This document shows, one piece after another, positions 53,187 to 60,740 of a stretch of DNA of 64,000 nt. The stretch spans positions 248,001-312,000 of the forward strand of contig CAWAMR010000016.1 of the NCBI GenBank assembly GCA_963783095.1. Direction: 5' to 3'. Source of the DNA: CAWAMR01 sp963783095 (lineage in GTDB: Bacteria > Planctomycetota > Planctomycetia > Gemmatales > Gemmataceae). How positions within the stretch are numbered: the first letter of the stretch is position 1; each line of letters begins with the position of its first letter. A program made the position numbers and the translations under genes. The notes under the pieces are model-generated. The model did not search any database. It saw only the letters and a program-made list of their open reading frames with translations, and had not been told where the DNA came from.

Positions 53187-53765
53187 GGAATGACGACCCT
53201 GCGACTCGTTACCGGCGACATCGCGGACCAAGACACCGATGCAGTCGTCACGGCCGCGCACTGGCGGCTCAACAAAGGCACGGGCACGGATGGCACGATT
53301 CACACCAAGGGTGGACCGCGGATTTACGAACAGTGCCGCGCATCGGAGGTTGTCCCATCGGCGACGCGGTCATTACTACCGGCGGCGACCTCAGAGACGC
53401 GGCATGTCATCCACGCGGTTGGCCCTGTCTGGCGCGGCGGCGATGAGCACGAGCCGGCGTTGCTGGCGAGCGCCTACCGCCGCAGTTTGGAGGTTGCAGT
53501 CCAGCATGGCCTGCGCAGCATTTCGTTTCCTTCCATTTCCACGGGCGCGTTCGTTTATCCGTTGAAGATGGCCGCACCCATTGCGCTCATGACGATTATC
53601 GAGTTCTTGGAGCGCCAGCAGCACAGTCTGGATGAGGTGCGGATGGTTCTTTACACTCGCGAGAACCCCAGAGCGTACCCGATTTTCGCCGAAACACTTG
53701 AGCGGCTTGTGAGAAGCCGGCTCGAACCCGGTGCTCCAGAAGACCGCCCCAGCACATCCTCGTAG
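53166..53765 (+). CDS. macro-domain protein with altered ligand motif
   Basis: A 199-residue macro domain, the ADP-ribose binding fold. Order is right: LVTGDIADQDTDAVVTAAHW (residues 14-33), LNKGTGTDGTIHTKGGPRIY, ETRHVIHAVGPVWRGG, HGLRSISFPSISTGAFVYPL (the second ADP-ribose loop) and a C-terminal VRMVLYTRENPRAYPIFAET. Typical active macrodomains have VNAAN then GGGVDGAIH; here VTAAHW and GTGTDGTIH replace them, so the Asn that supports hydrolysis is missing while the GTG-DG loop is kept. It may bind ADP-ribose or a related nucleotide without removing it. ATG 53166 follows the repeated leader. Confidence 0.75.
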   Translation: MTFETEIGMTTLRLVTGDIADQDTDAVVTAAHWRLNKGTGTDGTIHTKGGPRIYEQCRASEVVPSATRSLLPAATSETRHVIHAVGPVWRGGDEHEPALLASAYRRSLEVAVQHGLRSISFPSISTGAFVYPLKMAAPIALMTIIEFLERQQHSLDEVRMVLYTRENPRAYPIFAETLERLVRSRLEPGAPEDRPSTSS

Positions 53766-53931
53766 AATCAGAACGGCTCTTTGGTGCCGCTGCTGAATTT
53801 GTCGTTCGGCAAGGGAGTAAGGGTGTAGGGTGTTGGAGCCGGTTCAGCGACGACTAGCCAACTTGCCAAAAAATGCTGTATTGTTCTGCTAACTTAAATC
53901 GTTATGTCGCAAGCGATCCGCGAGCATCCGA

Positions 53932-54702
53932 ATGACTATGCAAGCTTCCGACCTGCTTGACAACCGGCACGCCGCTGTGGATTTCGGCGAACTCGCGCTT
54001 TATGGCGTCATCACTGGTGACACCAAGGCGAACTACGGTTGGGGTAATCCGTACCCTTTTCAAACTCGACCGTCGTTTCCCGAGGACAACAAGGTATGCT
54101 CGGCACTTTGGCGAGGATACATTGCAGAGTTTTCACTCACTTCCCACGGCCTACTCACCCTTGATGCGTTCTATTTTCCATTCGCGCCCCAAAAGCCTCG
54201 TCAGTCTGTCCACGAACGACTGACGGGCGATTTCTGGCTGGTAATGAAATCTAACTTTGAGGGCAATCGTGTTTACGTTCCCTTCCGTGCGGGCATCATT
54301 TCAGCCGACGAAAACAAATGGGTGATCGAAGGCAACGATTCGCTAGAATCCCTGAAGCATCCGAAGCGGCCGAAGCGGTTTGAACCGAAAAACATTCCCA
54401 TTGGTGAGCCTGTATTTATCGGCACCATCAGTCGCGTGAAGTTTGATGAAGTGCTGGAGGGCCATCCCTGGGTTGTATTCGATCGCGAAATCCCACAGAT
54501 TCATTATTGGTGCGAGATCCAAATTCGTCGCGACAACACCCCGATAGCGGAGACCAAGATCTGTGGTTCGAGCGGCGGTGGTGCTTGGATGCTTCGGCCA
54601 CCGATTGAACCAATGGTGCAAATCGGCGATCATGCCTTCGCCCTTGCACGATTGCCCAGCGACGATGAGGTCAAACAGCAAATGGCGGACGAGGCGACAT
54701 GA
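53932..54702 (+). CDS. 256-residue protein of unknown function
   Basis: Intact frame starting MTMQASDLLDNRHAAVDFGE. It has aromatic-rich beta-type sequence (NYGWGNPYPFQTRPSFPEDN, FEGNRVYVPFRAGIISADEN, FDEVLEGHPWVVFDREIPQI) and a C-terminal MVQIGDHAFALARLPSDDEV. No signal peptide or membrane helix. Family unrecognised. The stop directly abuts a remnant of a second gene (54703), suggesting the 3' flank was swapped. The 166 bases upstream hold no gene. Confidence 0.55.
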   Translation: MTMQASDLLDNRHAAVDFGELALYGVITGDTKANYGWGNPYPFQTRPSFPEDNKVCSALWRGYIAEFSLTSHGLLTLDAFYFPFAPQKPRQSVHERLTGDFWLVMKSNFEGNRVYVPFRAGIISADENKWVIEGNDSLESLKHPKRPKRFEPKNIPIGEPVFIGTISRVKFDEVLEGHPWVVFDREIPQIHYWCEIQIRRDNTPIAETKICGSSGGGAWMLRPPIEPMVQIGDHAFALARLPSDDEVKQQMADEAT

Positions 54703-54828
54703 ATTGACGACGAGGAACTGCTTGCCGTGCTCTATCACCACCGTGGCGAACTCGCAGCACGGCAAACCAACGCGCCGAATCAGGCGCTACAGTCAATCGG
54801 GGCCGCGGGAACGATGATTGACAGCTGA
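54703..54828 (+). pseudogene. C-terminal remnant of a protein like that at 57864
   Basis: Reads IDDEELLAVLYHHRGELAAR then QTNAPNQALQSIGAAG and stops at 54828. It matches the C-terminal third of the intact gene at 57864 (IDDEQLLAVLYHHRSELSSR), about 83% identical at DNA level over the first hundred bases. It has no start of its own and begins one base after the stop of the preceding gene. Confidence 0.75.
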
Positions 54829-54894
54829 TTTGGGCACCACGATAATGCAGAGGTTTGTGGAAACACACGATCCAGAGGACGGAATAATGCTGAA

Positions 54895-55509
54895 TTGTTC
54901 TGCTCAATAACATTTTTCGGGGGAGAGGCATTGAGAGTGTCTGCGTCTCACAATCTGTTTGCCAGCCTGGGGAGGTGGGACTCCGTGTTCGACGCGGCGC
55001 GCGGCCTGCCGCCCGTGACTGATGTGTTGACATCGCGGGCGTGCTACGGAGTGTCGCGGTACCGGACAGGGAGCGGTGACTGCCCGGCGCTTTCGTTGAC
55101 CGTGTCGTGGGGGCGCTCCGGGGCGTGGGTCGAGCGGGTGTCGGCGTTCATCTCGCTTGGCCCGGTGCCCCAGCAACTCGAACCGTCATCGGCGTGGTCG
55201 GCCTGGGTGCCGCGCCACTTGCTGCCACGCCCCCTCCGGGGGTGGCTTTCTGCGGTGTCAAGTTTCGCGGCGGCCCCCAGTGTGAATCGCCTCGCCGGAC
55301 TTGACGGGTTTTCCTGCTACCACTCGTGGGTGTCTCCGGAGGAGAGCGGCGAGGAGGAGTGGGTATGGCCCGACGAGCGCGATCGAAACCAGTGGCGGAT
55401 CATCGGGGCATACCAGCGACTGGTGCTGGTTTCGTGGTTATGCTCGTGGCGGCGCGTGCCTGCGGATCTCGGAGTGCGCCGAACAGTTATCATGACCTCA
55501 TTGGTTTAA
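54895..55509 (+). CDS. possible GC-rich gene, unrecognised
   Basis: An open frame of up to 204 residues in a stretch that is visibly more GC-rich than its surroundings. The C-terminal part reads like protein (CYHSWVSPEESGEEEWVWPD, NQWRIIGAYQRLVLVSWLC). The N-terminal part (GRWDSVFDAARGLPPVTDVL) is plausible. No good ribosome site and no known family. It may be a real transferred gene or an open frame by composition. Confidence 0.3.
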   Translation: MFCSITFFGGEALRVSASHNLFASLGRWDSVFDAARGLPPVTDVLTSRACYGVSRYRTGSGDCPALSLTVSWGRSGAWVERVSAFISLGPVPQQLEPSSAWSAWVPRHLLPRPLRGWLSAVSSFAAAPSVNRLAGLDGFSCYHSWVSPEESGEEEWVWPDERDRNQWRIIGAYQRLVLVSWLCSWRRVPADLGVRRTVIMTSLV

Positions 55510-56272
55510 ATACGTACCTTTTTCGAGAACGTTTTTTTCTACGTTCGACGTCATTTCCGGCAAACACGTTAAACCGTAACGAACTTTGGCATGCACCGGG
55601 ATGGTTCGGGTTCGGATGTCCGCACCAAGGCGGCACCAAACAGCTATTCGGGGTCGAGCCCTCTTCCCGTTCCCAGGAAGACGACGGTCGCGGTTCGCCC
55701 ACGACGCCCCAGAAACCTCTCCGTTCCGCGACGTTGGCCAGGCAAAGCAGCGGGATCGACTCCCGAAGGATAACGCCACTGCGAAGGCGGCTCCCGGAAG
55801 CATCGAGAGCTTCGCGGGGCCGGGGCGACTTCGCAAGGGACGCATCGTCCCAGTTCGTTTTCGGCTCAACGCGCGGGCAACCTCAAGCGGGCGATGGTTC
55901 CACGTCTTTGCATATCCGGTTTCCGACGGCGGGGCCAATCCAAGGCAACGGGGTCGGGGACTTTGACGCACTGGACCGTGCGGATGAATCGGGATCGCTG
56001 TCCCATTCCTACGTGGTCCATCGCTCGCGTTCGCCCGGGAATGCCCCAGTTCGGCGTCCAGCTCCCGCCATCGGGCCGGAGTTTCCAGGGTGGGCGGCGT
56101 GCCGAGTCTTCGCGGTTCGCGGCCAATCCTGGAACTTGCATCAACGAATTATTATGTCTTCATGGGTATCTCCTCGATCGGTTTCAATGGACCACACACT
56201 TCAACGAATTCGCATATTTGGATTCGACTGGTCCCTTCTTCCCCTCTCCAGGGGTTTTGGTATTTCGAGACT
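55510..56272. other. GC-rich stretch without recognisable gene
   Basis: Open frames exist on both strands but all look like composition artefacts (Arg/Pro/Ser-rich, no domain). It lies directly beyond the 3' end of the IS110-family transposase and may include IS end sequence or decayed genes. Confidence 0.45.
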
Positions 56273-57317
56273 TCACGAATTCAAGAAACGCTTGACGTCG
56301 AAGGCTTGACGCTTGCGCCACAAGTGGTAAATCGTCCGGCCGATCTTGGCTTCCAGAATGCCCAGGGCCTTGGCCTTGCCGCGTTTCTTCTCCTGACGCT
56401 GCATCCAGCTTTCGCCGCCTGGCAACTGCGGAGCATCAGACAGGCCGCCTCGCCGAAGGCCCACTTCAGATGGGCGTTGCCGATCTTCTTGCCGCCGAAG
56501 CCCTTCTTCTTGCCGGCGCTTTCGTGCTCGCAGCGCACCAGCCGGCGTAGGACAGAAAGTTGCCGACCTCGGGAAAACGCTCGATCTTGTGGATCTCGTA
56601 GAGCAGGACCAGGGCCAGCACCTTGCCGATGCCCGGCACGGTGCGCAGCAGCTGGTACATGACCGGATCGTCGACTTTGGCGTGCCGGGTCAGGTGGCTT
56701 TCCAGCTCGTGGATCTGTTCGTCGTAGGCGTCGATCAGCTTCAGGTCGGCGCGGATGCTCAGCTGGGTGCTTTCGTGCTCGAAGCGTTCGGCGATGTCGT
56801 CGGAGCGATTGCCGGCATAGGAGAGCTTCTTGTCGAAGGGCGGCAGGTTGTACTGGCTATTGGTGTTCTGAATGTGGGCGATCAGCTGGGCCCGCTGTCG
56901 CACGAAGCCGGTACGACGCCGCAGCAGGTCGCGGGTTTCGCGCATGGCTCGCGGGTAAACGTAGGCTAGCGGAAACATGCCGCCACGCAACAGTCCGGCG
57001 ATCTTGCCGGCATCGATGCGGTCGTTCTTGGCCTTGCCGCCGTGGATCGCTTTCATGTACAGCGCGTGCCCGAGCACGAAGGGGATGCCCTGGTCCTCGC
57101 ACAGATCGGCGAGCCAGTACCAGGCAAACATGCACTCGACACCGACGACAAGACCGTTGCGGAACGGCTCAACGGCCTCGAGGAAGGTTTCGGGCCGGGC
57201 CTGAAGATTGCCCTCGAAGCGCGTCTTGCCCTCGGCGTCGAGCACGTGCAGAAACAGGGTTCTTGCGTGCAGGTCGCCGCCGACGTAGTATAGGTGTTGG
57301 TGGTTGTAGAAATTCAT
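56273..57317 (-). CDS. IS110-family transposase (frameshifted)
   Basis: DEDD-type transposase/recombinase. The N-terminal RuvC-like domain (DEDD_Tnp_IS110) has D15 in YYVGGDLHARTLFLHV, E61 in VVGVECMFAWYWLADL and D99/D102 in GGKAKNDRIDAGKIAGLL. A coiled-coil linker follows, then the Transposase_20 domain (LLRTVPGIGKVLALVLLYEI, FPEVGNFLSYAG). Frames change near 56530 and 56460; the C-terminus continues as CEHESAGKKKGFGGKKIGNA, HLKWAFGEAACLML and KRGKAKALGILEAKIGRTIY. IS110 elements use a structured RNA from their own flank to choose targets. GGAGG lies 9 bases before the start, inside an inverted repeat. Confidence 0.88.
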
Positions 57318-57319
57318 CT

Positions 57320-57470
57320 CTCATGACCTCCGCAGGGATGGGTCGTCCTGATCCCGCTTCGTGGTTGGAAGGCACACGACTTCCTGAAAGATCCACGCTT
57401 AGGACAGGGTCCCACCTTGATCCTTTTACTCATTAGGACAGGCTCCGACCCATCCTTACGAGGTCATGAG
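57320..57470 (-). ncRNA. structured 5' region of IS110, candidate guide (bridge-type) RNA / translation-blocking stem
   Basis: The arms 57446-57470 (CTCATGACCTC and GGATGGGTCG on the minus strand) and 57320-57345 (their complement) can form two stem blocks of 11 and 10 pairs with a small internal loop. The proximal arm contains the GGAGG ribosome site of the transposase. Between the arms, about 100 bases include a direct repeat of CCTGTCCTAA (57399-57408 and 57433-57442, plus strand TTAGGACAGG). Confidence 0.4.
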
Positions 57471-57573
57471 AAGTATCCAGGCGTTCCAGCGGAGCCTGAG
57501 TACAGGCCCGCTGAACTGAGCAACGAATATTACGCCGGTGGGAAGACGGCGGAGAAGAAGGCCCAAACTGCCA

Positions 57574-57867
57574 ATGAGTGATTTTCGCGACGTCGATCCA
57601 CGAGAATTGCGGCCTGCCACCTCCCGGCGAGACGGTGCCGATCCGATCAAGCTGCAGCGACAGATTGCGCGGTTCGGAGCATCGAGTGACGGAATGCCGC
57701 CATTAATCGTCTACGAAGCGTCCGATGGCGTGTTGGTCATTTAAAATGGAGTTACGCGGGCTACTCGGATCGCGAAGCTGGCTCCAGGCACAACGGTGCA
57801 AGTCGAGGTGATCGGCCGGCTTCGCAGACCCTATGGTTCGGAGAAAACGATTGGAGAACTCCTGTGA
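57574..57867 (+). pseudogene. ParB-N-like small protein with in-frame stop
   Basis: The frame MSDFRDVDPRELRPATSRRD continues with DPIKLQRQIARFGASSDGMP and VYEASDGVLVI, meets TAA at 57742-57744 and goes on as NGVTRATRIAKLAPGTTVQV then EVIGRLRRPYGSEKTIGELL. Homologues I recall have Tyr at the stop position (VLVxYNGVTRA), so one base change explains it. The pattern of a Pro-Arg-rich start and a DGxxVxxNGxTRxxxA motif is like ParB/sulfiredoxin-type domains. The TGA overlaps the GTG of the next gene, so the pair was an operon. Confidence 0.65.
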
Positions 57868-58157
57868 TTCCACCGACACAACGCGAAGCGCTGTCTGTTC
57901 TGGCAGAAGTCGTCGATATGTCTCCCGACATTCGGCTCGGCCAACTATTCGCTCACCTGGGTTTTTTGGGCGAGGATCAAACGGGCCGATCCTTGGGAAA
58001 TATTGACGACGAGCAACTGCTTGCCGTGCTCTACCACCACCGCAGTGAACTCTCATCGCGACAAACAGATGCGCCGAATCAGGCGCAACAGCCAATCGGG
58101 GCCACAATTTCGGTTCCTGGAGATTCCAAGATGGTCGAGGCCGCACGGCTACAATAA
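57864..58157 (+). CDS. small protein found with the ParB-N-like gene, unknown function
   Basis: A 97-residue protein starting at GTG 57864 (GTGA overlap). The sequence TQREALSVLAEVVDMSPDIR, LGQLFAHLGFLGEDQTGRSL and IDDEQLLAVLYHHRSELSSR is intact. I recall this pair as recurrent in Gemmata-like genomes; function unknown. A C-terminal remnant of a paralogue lies at 54703, on the other side of the IS. The last about 20 residues may be chimeric. Confidence 0.6.
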   Translation: MIPPTQREALSVLAEVVDMSPDIRLGQLFAHLGFLGEDQTGRSLGNIDDEQLLAVLYHHRSELSSRQTDAPNQAQQPIGATISVPGDSKMVEAARLQ

Positions 58158-58301
58158 TAATGATAGCGCCCTCCTCTACAAGTTCGGCAGCCGAACCAAC
58201 TGTGCGACTTTGGCACGGCACGACTCGGCTGCGAGCTGAACACCTTCTCCGGAACGGTCCTGACCCTAAAAGGAACTTCTTGCGGCTTGGCCGCAGATAT
58301 C

Positions 58302-58340
58302 GAAGAGGGTCTTCACACCATGACTTTTGAAACCAAAATC
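58302..58340. repeat. 39-base segment shared with 53148-53186 (copy B)
   Basis: Same leader and first codons as copy A (GAAGAGGGTCTTCACACCAT then GACTTTTGAAACCAAAATC), two mismatches. Confidence 0.85.
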
Positions 58341-58418
58341 AAAGAATTGAGCGATCGCTACCTCGCAGATGCTCGCGCCCGACATTACGGGGTTTGTCGA
58401 TCACCTTTTTCAGGGTAA
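58320..58418 (+). pseudogene. short, probably truncated gene
   Basis: Starts in repeat copy B: MTFETKIKELSDRYLADARA then RHYGVCRSPFSG and stops after 32 residues, running tail-to-tail into the PIN-domain gene. It looks like the N-terminus of a longer protein that lost its remainder. Confidence 0.45.
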
Positions 58419-58817
58419 GCTCAGCACTTCTACGGGAATATCAGTGCAACGGGCCAGTTTGGCGTCTCCGGTCAAGAACAGGCCGCAACCGTTAACGATG
58501 GCGGTTGCCAAATGAATCGCGTCGGCTGTCTTGAACGAAAACTGTGCCCGCAGTTCGGTGGCCTTGTCAAACACTGCGGTTGTCATGGCGAGTTTTCTCA
58601 CGTCGGGAAGGGCAAAGAAACCATCGAAGATTGCCAACCGTTTGGCATCTGCAAGTTGCATCGGTTTGACTCGACACTCCAACCGGCTAAGATCGCTGAA
58701 GGCAATTTCATCCCCTACAGACCGAAGAGCCGCCAGACGCTGAGTTGCTTTGGTATGAAAGGCGTCATTTGCGTCCAGGTAGTAAATCAAGATCACGCTG
58801 TCGCAATAAATCAACAC
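58410..58817 (-). CDS. PIN-domain ribonuclease toxin, VapC-like
   Basis: Intact PIN domain of about 135 residues. The acidic residues of the metal site are present: D6 in LIYCDSVILIYYLD, the ARG-like central SDLSRLECRVKP (Glu), D in TADAIHLATAIV and D in FLTGDAKLARCTDIP. GTG 58817 overlaps the antitoxin stop (58811-58813), giving tight coupling. VapC toxins cut tRNA or rRNA; the target here is unknown. Confidence 0.82.
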   Translation of the reverse strand: MLIYCDSVILIYYLDANDAFHTKATQRLAALRSVGDEIAFSDLSRLECRVKPMQLADAKRLAIFDGFFALPDVRKLAMTTAVFDKATELRAQFSFKTADAIHLATAIVNGCGLFLTGDAKLARCTDIPVEVLSLP

Positions 58818-59104
58818 TTTGGCTTCTCCGGGTGGTGCTGCTCCCATTCCTGTTCCCAGCGGATGCCGTCAACGCTGTCCGTCTCGCCACGAATTTGTTC
58901 AATCTCAGCTTCGATATCATCCCCCCTCCGAAATGTTGCACCCGATGCCTCCAGTTCGGCACGACAACGCTGAAGATATGTCCACCAATCTTCGACCTTG
59001 ACGATCACTCGGACGCGACCTGGAGACAGGTTTGGCTTTTGGTCCAACACCAATGTTCCATCGGGCTGGATCGTCCCTTCGATCACAGTTTCGGTTAAAC
59101 TCAT
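58811..59104 (-). CDS. antitoxin-like partner of the PIN toxin
   Basis: A 97-residue protein: MSLTETVIEGTIQPDGTLVL then DQKPNLSPGRVRVIVKVEDW, an AbrB/DUF104-like beta start (x-G-x-I-x-P-D-G-x-L), followed by an acidic helical tail (DDIEAEIEQIRGETDS) that would cover the toxin. GGAG lies about 7 bases upstream of ATG 59104. Position and overlap with the toxin gene support the antitoxin role. Confidence 0.75.
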   Translation of the reverse strand: MSLTETVIEGTIQPDGTLVLDQKPNLSPGRVRVIVKVEDWWTYLQRCRAELEASGATFRRGDDIEAEIEQIRGETDSVDGIRWEQEWEQHHPEKPKC

Positions 59105-59198
59105 AGTTTGTCTCCTTCTCGAATCTCTGAACATTCTACTCGAACGATCAGCTTGATGGACAAATCAATTGATGGAAAGGAAACGGGCAATGCTACTG

Positions 59199-59258
59199 TT
59201 CCAAGTTGAAAGCCCGATGGTTTACGGTCTTCAACTTGGAACTTGGAACCTGGAACCT
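59199..59258. repeat. TTCCAAGTTGAA inverted repeat
   Basis: TTCCAAGTTGAA on the left pairs with TTCAACTTGGAA on the right, followed by a further CTTGGAACCTGGAACC. It follows the ThuA-like gene on its strand and uses the same words as the repeat at 41523-41623. Confidence 0.7.
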
Positions 59259-59262
59259 AAAA

Positions 59263-60252
59263 CTATTCCTTCGGCTGCTTCTTCTCCGGCGGAAGAATCG
59301 GTTTGTAAGGCTCCTCTTTCTGTTTGGCGTTGCGCTTGTCGTCCAGGTTCTTGTTCAAGTCCGCAGAGTCGAAATCGACCTTGGCCCCGCCGGTGGGAAT
59401 GTCGACTTTCGCCGTCCACAGTATTGCGTTTACCACCAATTTCCGGAAGTTCTCATCGCCCCAGTTGCGATGGAAATGACCACCCGTAAACCCGAAACTT
59501 CTTCCTCCGTCTTTGCGCTCATAAGCCCATGCCATGTGTTCCGGGCGTCCGGGATGTGACTTTGCATCCGGCGTGCCGCGCGTGTTGTCCGGTGGAATCG
59601 CCGTCAAAATCGGTGTGACATCTTTCATATCATCGACCCAGCGCATGTTGTAGTACCACTCATCGCGCAGAACGAATGGCTTTACGCCGCTTGTGATCGG
59701 ATGCTTCGGAAGTGAACGAATCGCCGCATCCCAGTGCGGGTTGATGGAATAGCCCTGTTCGTAGTAACCGCCCATCCAGTTCAGAATCGTCTTGCCAGGC
59801 TCCTTGGGATACTCGACCGCGTAGTGCAAATTCACCCAGCCAACGCCCTTGTCGAGGTATGGCTGAAGTTTCTTCATGTGTTCCGGTTTGATGACCGGAT
59901 GCCCACCGCCGCCATCCATGTAAAAGAGGATGCTCGTGCGCCGTCGAAAATTTTTTCATTCTTCGGCCAGCCGTCGCGGGCCATGACGGGCCAGACGCCT
60001 TCGCGTTTGCTTGAGCAAATTCATCAGGATGGCGGTTCCGGCGAAAAACTCGTGATCGCCGGGGCCATGACTTCGGCTGCCGGCCACCAGCACGATTTTC
60101 TTGCCCTTGAAGTCGGCGGGCGGCTCGACTTCCAGGGGGACTTTCGATTGATCGTAGGGATCGACCTTGGCAGGACCCTCGGCAAAGACCGATGTTTGCT
60201 GGCCGGCACCGGCCCAATAAAGCAAGGCAAAGAATGGTGCAAATTTCAACAT
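59263..60252 (-). CDS. secreted ThuA-like domain protein (frameshifted)
   Basis: Exported: signal MLKFAPFFALLYWAGAGQQT. The ThuA/trehalose-utilisation-like domain reads KKIVLVAGSRSHGPGDHEFF, then after frame changes near 59990 and 59935 continues as MDGGGGHPVIKPEHMKKLQP, VGWVNLHYAVEYPKEPGKTI and HMAWAYERKDGGRSFGFTGG HFHRNWGDENF in sequence. The fold is class-I glutamine-amidotransferase-like, but the substrate is unknown; the family is abundant in planctomycetes. It is isolated, with repeats on both sides. Confidence 0.78.
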
Positions 60253-60339
60253 GAATATTCACCTCGGAGAGTAGAAAGTTGTCGTGGTGGATATTCTACG
60301 AACAGTTTTCAGATTTCAGCGGCCTCCCAGGGTTCGCAA

Positions 60340-60715
60340 AGATCCCAGGGTGTGCCGAGTACGGGAGCCCTGGGTGATAATGAGCGCAGCGTCTTCGGTC
60401 TGGGCACTCTGAAGGAGTGCGCGAGACAAAGCCCAGGGTCGCCGTACTCGGCGCACCCTGGGTGATAATGACGCGCAGCGTCTTCGGTCTGGGCACTCTG
60501 AAGGAATGCGCCAGACAAAGCCCAGGGTTGCCGTACTCGCCACACCCTGGGAACCTCGGGCGCAAACCGCTGACTTCGAGCATCGACGCCTCGACCCCAG
60601 AGTGCGCACATCCTCTTTGCGGCGTGAAAGTTCCCAGGGTGTGCCGAGTACGGCAACCCTGGGCTTTGTTGGCGCACTCCTTCAGAGTGCTCAGACCGAA
60701 GACGCTTCGCGTCAT
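60340..60715. repeat. CCCAGGGT/GCACTCTGAAGGAGTGC repeat elements
   Basis: Two direct units (about 60368-60463 and 60457-60550) share TGATAATGA, CGCAGCGTCTTCGGTCTGGG, CACTCTGAAGG, AGACAAAGCCCAGGGT and CGCCGTACTCG. An inverted unit lies at 60632-60715. Each unit contains the small palindrome GCACTCTGAAGGAGTGC and is bounded by CCCAGGGTG/CACCCTGGG. The 60253-60740 gap holds no gene besides these repeats. Confidence 0.85.
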
Positions 60716-60740
60716 CCATGTAATGGTTTTCAGCTTGCGA

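Larger units (their letters stand above)
56273..57470 (-). mobile_element. IS110-family insertion sequence (ends not defined)
   Basis: Contains the transposase and the structured 5' flank. IS110 elements have no or very short terminal inverted repeats, so the outer ends cannot be placed from this sequence. The left end is probably beyond the distal arm at 57470; the right end lies at or beyond 56273. Confidence 0.6.

Noticed and set aside
55326..56309. 327-codon plus-strand frame in the GC-rich block
   Set aside because: Composition-driven Arg/Ser/Pro/Gly sequence with no domain, overlapping the IS110 transposase 3' end.
57446..57470. IS terminal inverted repeats
   Set aside because: Both arms lie upstream of the transposase, on one side, so they form a leader stem and not element ends.
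60340..60715. Repeat units with open frames on both strands (up to 159 codons)
   Set aside because: The frames arise from the repeat itself, change meaning between units and have no ribosome sites or domains.
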